The position numbers and the translations under genes are program-made. The notes under the pieces were generated by a model, which saw only the letters and a list, made by a program, of their open reading frames with translations, did not search any database and was not told the DNA's origin. From Caulobacter endophyticus (GTDB taxonomy: Bacteria; Pseudomonadota; Alphaproteobacteria; Caulobacterales; Caulobacteraceae), in contig NZ_QDKQ01000011.1 in the NCBI RefSeq assembly GCF_003116815.1, positions 62,001-126,000 on the forward strand: a DNA stretch of 64,000 bases, in the 5' to 3' direction. Numbering within the stretch: position 1 is the stretch's first letter; every line of letters starts with the position of its first letter. Shown here piece after piece: positions 26,363 to 34,038 of this stretch.

Positions 26363-27421
26363 TCAGCCTTCGAGGCGATAGCGGTTGTCGCTGTCGGGAC
26401 AGACGCGGACATAGCGGGTCTCGTTGCGACCCTGGTATTCGGTCTGGGCCGGGGCGAGGCGGCACTTGCGCTCGCTGTAGCGATTCCATTCCGAATAGCC
26501 GCCGGCCCGGTCGCGATACTCGGCGCTTTCGCGATAGGGCACGGTGTCCTCGTAGGACCAGTATTGGCCGCGGCTGTCGCACCGGGCCTTGGCCGCCGAG
26601 TTGCCGATGGCCGCGCCGACGCCGGCGCCGGCCAGGGCGCCCAGCACCGCGCCTTCGGTGCGGGCGTTGCGAGCGGCGACGTTGGAGCCGATCACCGCCC
26701 CGGCCAGGGCGCCGATCACGCCGCCGGCGGTGGCGTTGCGCTTGGCGTCGTCACGGCAGGGATCGGCATAGCCGCCCGACAGGCCCGAACCGGCGGCATA
26801 GGCAGGCGGCGGCGTCGGGGGACCATCGTCCCAGCGGCCCGCCTCGTTCGGATAGCGGCGATCATAGGCCCCGCGGCCGTAGCGGCGGTCGTAGTCGTCG
26901 CGGGCGCGCTGGTACTCGGCGCGGTCGGATTCCCACTGGCGGCGCTGGGCGTCGTAGTCGTCGGCGTAGCGGTTGTCGTAGCCGGTGGTGTCGAAGCGCC
27001 GGGCCTCGTCGGGATAGCGGCGATCGTAGGCGCCTCGGCCGTTGCGGGCATCGTAGCGGTCGCGGGCGCGCTCGTAGGCGGCGCGATCGGCCTCGAACTG
27101 GCGCTGCTCGCCGTAATAGTCGTTGCTGGTCGGGTAGGCGGGCGTGCGCCAGCGGCGGGCCTCGTCCGGATAGCGCCGGTCGTAGGCGCCCGAGCCATAG
27201 CGGCGGTCATAGTCGCTGCGGGCGCGCTCGTAGGCGGTGCGGTCGGCGTCGTACTGGGCCTGGCGGCTGTCGTAGTCGGCCCGGCGGGCCTCGTAGGACG
27301 AGCGCTGCTCTTCGTAGGTGCGCAGCTGCTGCTGGTAGCCGGCGTCCTGCGCCAGAGCGGGCGCGGCCGTGCTGATGGCGACGGCGCCGGCCATCAGCCA
27401 AGCCATGCGGCGGGAAGTCAT
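26363..27421 (-). CDS. Glycine-zipper protein with a triplicated Tyr/Arg/Asp-rich module
   Basis: 352 residues with a signal peptide (MTSRRMAWLMAGAVAISTAAPALA). After a coiled-coil-like start (YQQQLRTYEEQRSSYEARRADYD), three copies of a ~40-residue unit occur at about 54-97, 107-150 and 161-202, each with (D/S)RAxYxRARDxYD followed by GAYDRRYPxEAxR. A glycine-zipper hairpin follows (AGGVIGALAGAVIGSNVAA, AVLGALAGAGVGAAIGNSA), then a C-terminal cysteine-containing domain ending CPDSDNRYRLEG. Probably cell-envelope; function unknown. The preceding ~125 bp to the next gene show no other frame. Confidence 0.78.
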   Translation of the reverse strand: MTSRRMAWLMAGAVAISTAAPALAQDAGYQQQLRTYEEQRSSYEARRADYDSRQAQYDADRTAYERARSDYDRRYGSGAYDRRYPDEARRWRTPAYPTSNDYYGEQRQFEADRAAYERARDRYDARNGRGAYDRRYPDEARRFDTTGYDNRYADDYDAQRRQWESDRAEYQRARDDYDRRYGRGAYDRRYPNEAGRWDDGPPTPPPAYAAGSGLSGGYADPCRDDAKRNATAGGVIGALAGAVIGSNVAARNARTEGAVLGALAGAGVGAAIGNSAAKARCDSRGQYWSYEDTVPYRESAEYRDRAGGYSEWNRYSERKCRLAPAQTEYQGRNETRYVRVCPDSDNRYRLEG

Positions 27422-27543
27422 GGGGAAGTCTCCGTTCCGACGACCGAACCGACGTCCCGCCCCACAAGACGTCCGGTCCGGGTTCAAAGTCCCTGCGGCG
27501 GAATAAGTCGCGGCGAAGGCCAAGGTTCCCGGAAAGGCGCGTA

Positions 27544-27921
27544 TCAGTCGTTCAGCCAGGTGACGGCGAAGCGATCGCCCGTCCACACCGCGACCGCCAG
27601 GGAGGCTTCCTTAGTCCCGAACGACAGGGCGGGGGCCTTCAGCTCGACCTGTCGCGGCTCGCCGGCGGCGCACGGCGCGCCCACGTCCTTGGCGCAGGTG
27701 GTGGGATAGGTCCCGGGCGGCTGGGCGGCGATGAAGAAGCCGGCGGCGTCGGCCACCATGGTCACGGTCTGCGGCTTGCCGGGCGCCGCGCCGCGCTCGA
27801 CCACCAGCACATGGGCCCCGCCGCGCGGTTCCAGCCGCGCCTGGTCGGCCTTGCCGTCCCCGTCGAAATCCCCGGCCAGCACGGGCAGGGCGGCGGCGAG
27901 GGCGAGCAGCAGGACGGACAT
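27544..27921 (-). CDS. Small exported protein with one calcium-loop-like motif
   Basis: 125 residues. A short signal peptide (MSVLLLALAAALPVLA) is followed at once by DFDGDGKAD, a Dx(D)xDG-type loop of the FG-GAP/VCBS or dockerin kind. The rest is beta-rich with one cysteine pair (CAKDVGAPCAAG) and ends VAVWTGDRFAVTWLND. No enzyme motif. Identification beyond 'secreted, probably calcium-binding' is not possible. Confidence 0.6.
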   Translation of the reverse strand: MSVLLLALAAALPVLAGDFDGDGKADQARLEPRGGAHVLVVERGAAPGKPQTVTMVADAAGFFIAAQPPGTYPTTCAKDVGAPCAAGEPRQVELKAPALSFGTKEASLAVAVWTGDRFAVTWLND

Positions 27922-27973
27922 GACGGGAGGCTCCGAGGGTTACAGCCCGAGGTTGGCCTTCGGCGATCCGCCG

Positions 27974-28375
27974 TCAAGCCTCATTCAGGGCCGATCGCAG
28001 GTCTGTGCGCGAGAAGTCGTCGCCCTTGTAGAGCAGGGCGCCGCCGTGCGTCGCGGCCAGGGCGTAGGCGAAGCAGTCGCCGAGGTTCAACCCGGCCGGC
28101 GTGCGTCGGCCAAAGCGTATGAAAGCGTCGATGGCCAGCCGGGTATCGGCGGCGTCGACCGGCATGATCTTGATCCGTAGGGCTTTGAGAAGGCTCTCGG
28201 CTTCGAGACGGCCGATCTCGCCCTTGGCGACTTCGGCACGTGCAAGGGTCTCCCAGTAGTTCACGCTCGACATCAGGCGGTCGCCGGGTTCGTCCCGCAG
28301 CCTCGCGGTGAAGTCGACGGCCTCGGGTTCTCCGAGCAGGATGGCGACGATGGCGGAGGCGTCGACGACGATCAA
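27974..28375 (-). CDS. vapC: Type II toxin VapC (PIN-domain ribonuclease)
   Basis: 133-residue PIN-domain RNase. The acidic residues that hold the metal are present: D5 (VVDASAI), E42 (NYWETL), D100 (NLGDCFAYALA) and D119/D120 (KGDDF). Toxins of this group cleave tRNA or rRNA and are held inactive by VapB. The ATG overlaps the vapB stop by four bases, the classic coupling of such pairs. Confidence 0.93.
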   Translation of the reverse strand: MIVVDASAIVAILLGEPEAVDFTARLRDEPGDRLMSSVNYWETLARAEVAKGEIGRLEAESLLKALRIKIMPVDAADTRLAIDAFIRFGRRTPAGLNLGDCFAYALAATHGGALLYKGDDFSRTDLRSALNEA

Positions 28376-28638
28376 CGGGGCAGGCCGTCGGCGTCGTAGA
28401 AGTCGGCGTCCGATGGCATGGGCGCGCGTTCCGGAAGGGCCTGGAAGCGAGCGGCGATGGCGGCGACTTCGTCGAGGTCGATTTCGGCGTCGTCGTCTGT
28501 CTTCGCCCGATCGCGCTCCAGCGTTTCGCGGACGGCGACGTCGATGGCCTCGGAAAAGCTCGCGCCACGTTGACGGGCGAGCTCGCGGACATTGTCCACG
28601 ACCCGGCTTTCGATCTCGATGGTCTCGAACTTGGTCAT
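28372..28638 (-). CDS. vapB: Type II antitoxin VapB (Rv0623/PSK-like)
   Basis: 88 residues. The N-terminal ribbon-helix-helix-like part (FETIEIESRVVDNVRELARQ, SFSEAIDVAVRETLER) would dimerise and bind DNA. The C-terminal tail DADFYDADGLPR is the typical VapC-wrapping segment. The ATG is 35 bases after the ubiG stop, so the pair may be read from the ubiG promoter as well as its own. A weak palindrome (CGAAC-ctt-GTTCG, 28658-28670) lies just upstream. Confidence 0.9.
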   Translation of the reverse strand: MTKFETIEIESRVVDNVRELARQRGASFSEAIDVAVRETLERDRAKTDDDAEIDLDEVAAIAARFQALPERAPMPSDADFYDADGLPR

Positions 28639-28673
28639 CGCGGCAGGAAACATACCGCGAACCTTGTTCGCCG

Positions 28674-29450
28674 TCACGCCGCCGGCTTGGTGACCGTCAT
28701 CATGTAGTTGATGTCGACGTCGGTGGAGCGGCTCCAGCGGCCGGTCAGCGGGTTGTAGGCCACGCCGAACGGGCCGTGCATCTGAACCGGCTCGCCGGCC
28801 AGGAAGGCGCGCAGCTCCTCGGGCTTGAGGAACTGCTTCCACTCGTGGGTGCCGGGGGGCACCCAGCGCAGCACGTACTCGGCGCCGATCTTGGCGAGGG
28901 CCAGGGCTTTCAGCGTGCGGTTCAGGGTGGCGACGATCATCAGGCCGCCGGGCTTGAGCAGCTGCGAGCAGGTGCGCAGGAAGGCGCCCGGATCGGCCAC
29001 GTGCTCGATGACCTCCATGGTCAGCACCACGTCGAAGGGGCCAGCGCCCTCGGCTAGCAGCTGCTCGGCGGTGGCCGGGCGGTAGCCGATGGAAAGGCCC
29101 TGTTCGCTCGCATGGGCTGCGGCGGTCTTGATGTTGTTTTCCGAGGCGTCGATGGCGGTGACGGAAAAGCCCAGGCGGGCCATCGGCTCGGACAGCAGGC
29201 CGCCGCCGCAGCCGATGTCGATCAGGGTCAGGCCCTCGAACGGCGCGCGTTCGTTTCCGTCGCGGCCGAACCGCTCCAGCGCCTGCTCCCTTATGAAAGC
29301 CAGGCGGCAGGGATTGAACACGTGCAGCGGCGCGAACTTGCCCTTGGGGTCCCACCACTCGGCCGCGATGGCCGAGAACCGCGCCACGTCGGCGGGGTCG
29401 ATGCTCCAGTTGGGCGTGCTTCCTGCGGTGTCGGGGGCGGCGCTGGTCAT
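28674..29450 (-). CDS. ubiG: Ubiquinone biosynthesis O-methyltransferase UbiG
   Basis: 258 residues. Makes both O-methylations in ubiquinone synthesis. The family features are [34 protein letters not shown], motif [28 protein letters not shown] and [16 protein letters not shown]. The ATG at 29450 gives the standard N-terminus. Divergent from lysC as in other Alphaproteobacteria; vapBC lies immediately downstream on the same strand. Confidence 0.97.
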   Translation of the reverse strand: MTSAAPDTAGSTPNWSIDPADVARFSAIAAEWWDPKGKFAPLHVFNPCRLAFIREQALERFGRDGNERAPFEGLTLIDIGCGGGLLSEPMARLGFSVTAIDASENNIKTAAAHASEQGLSIGYRPATAEQLLAEGAGPFDVVLTMEVIEHVADPGAFLRTCSQLLKPGGLMIVATLNRTLKALALAKIGAEYVLRWVPPGTHEWKQFLKPEELRAFLAGEPVQMHGPFGVAYNPLTGRWSRSTDVDINYMMTVTKPAA

Positions 29451-29458
29451 GGTCCGGT

Positions 29459-29465
29459 ATCTAGC
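29459..29465 (-). promoter_or_regulatory. Candidate -10 element of ubiG
   Basis: On the minus strand GCTAGAT lies 8 bases before the ubiG ATG and fits the Caulobacter -10 pattern GCTANA. No good -35 is visible. If used, the transcript would be almost leaderless. Confidence 0.3.
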
Positions 29466-29515
29466 ACGGCCAATTTTTCGCGCCATGCTGCGAGAAAAAA
29501 GACACCGGCGCGACA

Positions 29516-29544
29516 TTGCCGTTGCGCCGAGGCCCCGCTAGAAG
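29516..29544 (+). promoter_or_regulatory. Candidate housekeeping promoter of lysC
   Basis: TTGCCGT (29516-29522), a 14-base spacer, then GCTAGAA (29537-29543). This is close to the Caulobacter sigma-73 consensus (TTGaCGS, N10-14, GCTANAWC), recalled from general knowledge, and would give a leader of about 70 bases before the GTG at 29623. Confidence 0.5.
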
Positions 29545-29622
29545 GCGCGGGCTTGCGCGGAGGGACGGGTTCCAGCCGCGCAGGCGCAAGAAAAAACCGC
29601 TTTGGTTCGAGGATTTAGAGAC

Positions 29623-30870
29623 GTGTCACGTCTGGTGATGAAGTTCGGCGGCACCTCGGTGGCCGACCTGGAGCGCATCCGCCGGGTGGCGCGCCTGGTC
29701 GCCGCGGAAGTCGCCACGGGCAAGCAGGTCGCCGTCGTCGTTTCCGCCATGTCGGGCAAGACCAACGAACTGGTCGCCTGGACGGACGGAGCCGGCCGCG
29801 CCGCCGCTGGCCTGCCGGAGTCTGACGACGAGTACGACGCCGTCGTGGCGTCGGGCGAGCAGGTGACCGCCGGCCTGCTGGCCATGACCCTGCGCAACAT
29901 GGGCCACAAGGCCCGCTCGTTCCTGGGCTGGCAGGTGCCGATCATCACCGACGAGGCCCATGGCCGCGCCCGGATCGAAGAGATTCCGCCCGAGAACCTG
30001 GAAGAGTGCTTCGAGGCCGGCGAGATCGCCGTCATCGCCGGCTTCCAGGGCGTGACGCCCAAGCGCCGCATCACCACGCTGGGCCGTGGCGGTTCGGACA
30101 CCAGCGCCGTGGCCATCGCCGCCGCGGTGAAGGGCGCCTGCGACATCTACACCGACGTGGACGGGGTCTACACCACCGACCCGCGGATCGAGAGCAAGGC
30201 CAAGCGCCTGGCCAAGATCAGCTACGAAGAGATGCTGGAAATGGCCTCGCTGGGGGCCAAGGTGCTGCAGACCCGCTCGGTCGAGATGGCCATGGCCCAT
30301 CGCGTGCCGGTGCGGGTGCTGTCGAGTTTCGTCGAGCCGGGCGAAGCCCCGGGCCAAGGTACGATCGTCTGCGACGAGGAAGAAATCATGGAAAAGCGCA
30401 TCGTCTCGGGCGTCGCCTACAGCCGCGACGAAGCCAAGATCACCCTGCTGGGCCTGCCCGACCATCCGGGCGTGTCCTCGGCCATCTTCGGCCGCCTGGC
30501 CGACGCCAATGTGAACGTCGACATGATCGTGCAGTCGCGCGCCCGCAGCGCCGACACCGCCAACATGGAGTTCACCGTCGGCAAGCGTGACGCCACGCGC
30601 GCCGTCGAGATCGTCCGCTCGGCCCAGGCCGAGATCGGCTTCGAGGACGTGGCCGTCAACGAGGACGTGGCCAAGGTGTCGGTGATCGGCGTCGGCATGC
30701 GCAGCCACGCGGGCGTCGCCCAGTCGATGTTCGCGGCCCTGGCCGAGAAGAACATCAACATCCAGGTCATCTCGACCTCGGAGATCAAGATCTCGGTCCT
30801 GATCGACGCGGCCTACACCGAACTGGCCGTCCGCGCCCTGCACGCCGTGTACGGCCTGGACCAGCTGTAA
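29623..30870 (+). CDS. lysC: Aspartate kinase
   Basis: 415 residues. Phosphorylates aspartate, the first step to lysine, threonine, methionine and diaminopimelate. The kinase part has VMKFGGTSVADLERI and VVVSAMSGKTNELV, TTLGRGGSDTSAVAIA; the C-terminal region holds two ACT domains (ITLLGLPDHPGVSSAIFGRL and VSVIGVGMRSHAGVAQSMF), which mediate feedback inhibition. The GTG at 29623 starts the familiar (V)SRLVMKFGGTS; an ATG at 29638 would cut the first strand. Confidence 0.97.
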   Translation: MSRLVMKFGGTSVADLERIRRVARLVAAEVATGKQVAVVVSAMSGKTNELVAWTDGAGRAAAGLPESDDEYDAVVASGEQVTAGLLAMTLRNMGHKARSFLGWQVPIITDEAHGRARIEEIPPENLEECFEAGEIAVIAGFQGVTPKRRITTLGRGGSDTSAVAIAAAVKGACDIYTDVDGVYTTDPRIESKAKRLAKISYEEMLEMASLGAKVLQTRSVEMAMAHRVPVRVLSSFVEPGEAPGQGTIVCDEEEIMEKRIVSGVAYSRDEAKITLLGLPDHPGVSSAIFGRLADANVNVDMIVQSRARSADTANMEFTVGKRDATRAVEIVRSAQAEIGFEDVAVNEDVAKVSVIGVGMRSHAGVAQSMFAALAEKNINIQVISTSEIKISVLIDAAYTELAVRALHAVYGLDQL

Positions 30871-30877
30871 GGATCCC

Positions 30878-30912
30878 GGCTCCCTCGCACCCGTACGGGT
30901 TCGAGGGAGCCG
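30878..30912 (+). terminator. Hairpin after lysC
   Basis: Perfect 11-bp stem (CGGCTCCCTCG / CGAGGGAGCCG) 7 bases past the lysC stop. No T-run follows, so it may stabilise RNA rather than terminate. Confidence 0.6.
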
Positions 30913-30972
30913 ATCGTTGCCTAAACGTCGTGCTCTGACGTTATGGAAGGCGCACCAGCCTTCGAGAGTCCC

Positions 30973-31437
30973 ATGCCCGACGTCTTCAAGTTCGATCCCG
31001 CCGCAAAGACCGTCACCTTCCACGGCGACGCCGGCCTCGAGCTGCTCTACGACCTGCTGCTGCGCGCCAAGTTCGGCGACGGCTATGAGAAGCCGCTGCT
31101 GGTCAGCCCGTGGCTGGCGGCCCTGCTGCGCCAGCTGGACCAGGCCCTGCCCGACGACGGCCAGTGGTTCCCGGAAAAGCCCGGCCAGCCGATCTTCGAC
31201 ACCGACGACCTTCTGGCCATGGGCGACGCCGTGATCGAGGAAGGCCACACCGTCGGCTGGTGGACCATGACCGAGCCGGAAAAGCGCGATTACCTGCGCA
31301 ATGTCATCGCCGCTCCGCACCCTCTGACCGACCTGCAGGTCGAGTTCATCGAGAGCGACATCGATGCGGCCCTGCAGCAGGCTCGCCGCCTGGTCATGGA
31401 CGCCGAGGAGCCCCTGGCCCTGCCGGGCCACGGCTGA
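30973..31437 (+). CDS. Conserved-type hypothetical protein, 154 residues
   Basis: A soluble acidic protein with no signal peptide or membrane helix. It starts PDVFKFDPAAKTVTFHGDAG and contains WTMTEPEKRDYLRNVIAAPHPLTDLQVEFIESDIDAALQQARRL, a helical region suggesting a structured protein. I recognise no domain. The ATG at 30973 directly follows CCGAGAGTCCC-type sequence with no clear Shine-Dalgarno site; one at 30943 is also in frame. Coding is supported by length and codon use. Confidence 0.65.
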   Translation: MPDVFKFDPAAKTVTFHGDAGLELLYDLLLRAKFGDGYEKPLLVSPWLAALLRQLDQALPDDGQWFPEKPGQPIFDTDDLLAMGDAVIEEGHTVGWWTMTEPEKRDYLRNVIAAPHPLTDLQVEFIESDIDAALQQARRLVMDAEEPLALPGHG

Positions 31438-31441
31438 GTTC

Positions 31442-31448
31442 GCTATAG
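31442..31448 (+). promoter_or_regulatory. Candidate -10 element of the AraC-type regulator gene
   Basis: GCTATAG lies 7 bases before the ATG at 31456, so the transcription start would fall at or next to the start codon (leaderless). No clear -35 is seen. Confidence 0.3.
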
Positions 31449-31455
31449 TCGGGTC

Positions 31456-32190
31456 ATGGGCCACGACCTGACCGCCCCCGCAGAGCTCTCCTTCCGGCGC
31501 TACAGCGTCGAGGCGATCTCGCACGCCCACGACTTCGACCAGATCGTGCTGCCGCGCCGGGGCGTGCTGGAGATCGAGATCGACGGCAAGGGCGGCCGGG
31601 TCGATCCGGGCAGCGCCGCGGTGATCCCGCCGGGCACGCGCCACGTCTGCGCCGCCGACGGCGAGAACCTGTTCGTGGTGGCCGACATCGGCGCCTGCCT
31701 GATGGCGCCGTTCGAGCGCCTGCGGGACAAGCCGTTCGCCTGCGTCACCAGCCCGGTGCGCGGCCTGCTGTCGTTCCTTTCGGGCGAAGCGCCGGGCGGC
31801 ATTGACGACGGCGTCGCGGGCCTTTGGACGCCGCTGCTGCTGCGCGGCCTGTCGAGCGGCCCGGCCGCCGTCGATCCGCGCCTGGCTCGCGCCGCGGCGA
31901 TGATCGAGACCCGCTATCACCAGCCGCTCACTGTCCGCGACCTGGCCGCTGAGGCGGGCATGAGCCAGAGCCGGTTCTTCGACCGCTTCGCCGCCGCCTA
32001 TGGCGCGACCCCGCACACGGCCCTGAGCGACGCGCGGCTGCGGGCCGCTCAGCAGTTGCTGGACGATCCGACCCTCTCGATCGCGCAGATCGCCGCCCGT
32101 ACGGGCCACGGCGACCAGAGTACGCTGACCCGGCGGATGAAGGCGGTCCTGGGCGTGACGCCGGCGGCCTGGCGCAAGGGGCGGCGCTAG
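31456..32190 (+). CDS. AraC-family transcriptional regulator
   Basis: 244 residues. Residues 1-~130 form a cupin-like sensor (AHDFDQIVLPRRGVLEIEIDGKGG, IPPGTRHVCAADGENLFVV). The C-terminal ~100 residues hold the two helix-turn-helix motifs of AraC proteins (LTVRDLAAEAGMSQSRFFDRF and SIAQIAARTGHGDQSTLTRR), ending GVTPAAWRKGRR. The EamA permease gene follows in the same direction 68 bases later, a common pairing in which the regulator controls the exporter. Confidence 0.92.
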   Translation: MGHDLTAPAELSFRRYSVEAISHAHDFDQIVLPRRGVLEIEIDGKGGRVDPGSAAVIPPGTRHVCAADGENLFVVADIGACLMAPFERLRDKPFACVTSPVRGLLSFLSGEAPGGIDDGVAGLWTPLLLRGLSSGPAAVDPRLARAAAMIETRYHQPLTVRDLAAEAGMSQSRFFDRFAAAYGATPHTALSDARLRAAQQLLDDPTLSIAQIAARTGHGDQSTLTRRMKAVLGVTPAAWRKGRR

Positions 32191-32258
32191 GAGCCTTCGC
32201 CCGATCTTCAGGAGCTTTCGCCAAAGCCATGGCCGCGCGCGCCTGCTAGGTCCGGGCC

Positions 32259-33203
32259 ATGATCAGTCCCCGGAACCTCCTGCTCGGCCTTCTGTACGGC
32301 CTCTTCGCCGGCGCCCTGTGGGGCGGTGTGTTCCTGGCCCCCAAGCTGCTGGACGCCTTCACGCCGCTGCAGATGACCGCCGGACGCTACATCGCCTACG
32401 GCCTGGCCGCCGCCGTGCTGCTGGCGCCGACCTGGAAGTCGGTGATGGCGCGGATGGACGCGCGCGACTGGCGCGATCTGGCCCTGCTGAGCCTGCTGGG
32501 CAACCTCGTCTACTATGTGGGCCTGTCGGTCGCGGTGCAGACGGCGGGCGTGGCCCTGGCCTCGCTGATCATCGGCCTTCTGCCGGTGACCATCACCCTG
32601 GCCGGCGCGCGCAGGGGGGAGGGCACGCCCCTTAAGTCCCTGGCCGCGCCGCTGGCCCTGATCATCGCCGGCGGCGTCTGCATCAACGTGGCGGTGTTCA
32701 CCGCGCCTTCGGGCGCGCCGGCCGGCAAGCTGGTCCTGGGCGTGCTGGGCGCGACCCTGGCCCTGGCGGTGTGGACCGCCTACGCCGTCTGGAACGCCCG
32801 CCGCCTGGCCGCCACGCCCAAGTTCAGCAGCCACGAGTGGTCGCTGCTGACGGGCCTGGCCACGGGCCTGCTGTCGCTGGCGCTGGTGGTTCCGGCCTTC
32901 ATGCTGGGCGGCAAGAGCCATCCGCCGGCGGCCTGGACCTGGTTCTGGATGGTCAGTTTCGCCGTCGCCATCGGGGCTTCGGTGATCGGCAACGGCCTGT
33001 GGAACGCCGCCAGCCGCGTGCTGCCGCTGTCGCTTTCGGGCCAGCTGATCGTGTTCGAGACCCTGTTCGCCCTGCTCTACGGCTTCCTGCACGAGGGCCG
33101 CTGGCCCCACCTGCTGGAGGGAGCTGCGATCGTCCTGATGCTGGCCGGCGTGATCTGGTCGGTGCGGCTGCATCGCCCGTCGGCGGTTCACGCAGGGGAG
33201 TGA
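32259..33203 (+). CDS. EamA/RhaT-family DMT permease
   Basis: 314-residue inner-membrane permease with about ten helices in two EamA repeats (LLYGLFAGALWGGVFLAPKL... and LGATLALAVWTAYAVWNARR...). A tryptophan/histidine-rich loop (HEWSLLTGLATGL) is between. It is probably an exporter of amino acids or related metabolites, controlled by the AraC-type gene upstream. Substrate is not evident. Confidence 0.9.
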   Translation: MISPRNLLLGLLYGLFAGALWGGVFLAPKLLDAFTPLQMTAGRYIAYGLAAAVLLAPTWKSVMARMDARDWRDLALLSLLGNLVYYVGLSVAVQTAGVALASLIIGLLPVTITLAGARRGEGTPLKSLAAPLALIIAGGVCINVAVFTAPSGAPAGKLVLGVLGATLALAVWTAYAVWNARRLAATPKFSSHEWSLLTGLATGLLSLALVVPAFMLGGKSHPPAAWTWFWMVSFAVAIGASVIGNGLWNAASRVLPLSLSGQLIVFETLFALLYGFLHEGRWPHLLEGAAIVLMLAGVIWSVRLHRPSAVHAGE

Positions 33204-33218
33204 CAGTCTTTCCTCCGT

Positions 33219-33310
33219 AAAATCCCCGCGAAAGCGGGGACCCAGGCCTTTTCTGCCACCCACGGCGCTCGACGATAAAACACCTGGGTCCCCGCTTTCG
33301 CGGGGATTTT
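33219..33310. repeat. Intergenic palindromic element, family B
   Basis: Two arms of 28 bases (33219-33246 and 33283-33310) are exact reverse complements. Each arm is itself a hairpin (TCCCCGCGAAAGCGGGGA) followed by CCCAGG. A 36-base spacer separates them. Different in sequence from the seven family A elements. Confidence 0.88.
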
Positions 33311-33462
33311 GCGGGTGGATAGGTGTCGAAAGGCGCCCGAAAAAACCTGACGCGAAGATGAACGACCGCGTTCAGGCTGGGTTCAAACGGCAAGGCTCAT
33401 AAAGGTCCTCAACAGCGCCGCCCTCGGGATTGGCGACGCTTCTGGAACAAGGAGCAAATGCC

Positions 33463-33858
33463 ATGAAGACCTTCGGTAAGTTCAGCAAGATCGCCATCAG
33501 CACCGCCATCGCCGGCGCTCTGGTCATGCCCGCCTCGGCCGCCTTCGCCGGCGATCGCGGCAAGAGCAACAAGACCGAGCGGGCGATCCTGGGCGCTGTC
33601 CTGGGCGGCGCGGCCGGCGCCATGCTGGGCGACGGCGACGGCGGCGCGATCGCGGTCGGCGCCCTGGCCGGCGGCGCCATCGGCGCGGCCACCGCCAAGG
33701 ACAAGCGTCATCACCGCTACAGCAGCCGCTACGACAACCGTCGTCCGTACTACAGCGACAACCGCTACGGCTATGACCGCTACGACCGTCGCGACAACCG
33801 CCGCTACCAGGGCGATCGCTACAACACCGGCTACGACTACTACGGTCAGCGCCGCTAA
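33463..33858 (+). CDS. Glycine-zipper exported protein with Tyr/Arg/Asp-rich tail
   Basis: 131 residues: signal peptide (MKTFGKFSKIAISTAIAGALVMPASAAFA), glycine-zipper hairpin (ERAILGAVLGGAAGAMLG, AIAVGALAGGAIGAATAKD) and a tail rich in Tyr, Arg and Asp (YDNRRPYYSDNRYGYDRYDRR) resembling that of the 352-residue protein at 26363-27421. The ATG at 33463 has AAGGAG about 9 bases upstream. It is likely an envelope protein. Ends before a strong terminator. Confidence 0.8.
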   Translation: MKTFGKFSKIAISTAIAGALVMPASAAFAGDRGKSNKTERAILGAVLGGAAGAMLGDGDGGAIAVGALAGGAIGAATAKDKRHHRYSSRYDNRRPYYSDNRYGYDRYDRRDNRRYQGDRYNTGYDYYGQRR

Positions 33859-33884
33859 GCGGATCGCCGCCAAGCTAGGCAATG

Positions 33885-33916
33885 CGCCGCCCCTTCCCGG
33901 AGGGGCGGCGTTTTTT
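33885..33916 (+). terminator. Rho-independent terminator of the glycine-zipper gene
   Basis: 10-bp stem CGCCGCCCCT / AGGGGCGGCG with a TCCCGG loop, then TTTTTT. Confidence 0.92.
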
Positions 33917-33970
33917 ACGCCCTTAGGTAAAGGAAAACCGTGCCGGCGCACTGTGCGGGGCGCGAAATCT

Positions 33971-33977
33971 GCTATAG
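33971..33977 (+). promoter_or_regulatory. Candidate -10 element of ptsP
   Basis: GCTATAG matches the GCTANA -10 pattern and is 61 bases before the ptsP ATG. The -35 region is not convincing. Confidence 0.35.
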
Positions 33978-34038
33978 CGCCCATGACAGGACGACGCGCT
34001 TGCCCGCGTCGGAACCAAGGGAGCGCACGACAGGCGAC

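Noticed and set aside
28658-28670. Palindrome CGAAC-ctt-GTTCG as a VapB operator
   Set aside because: Arms of only 5 bases in GC-rich DNA are expected by chance; kept only as a note in the vapB entry.
29626-32109. Very long open frame on the minus strand across lysC and its neighbours
   Set aside because: High-GC codon bias leaves antisense frames open; the protein is low-complexity (Asp/His/Gly/Gln-rich), and well-known genes occupy the plus strand.
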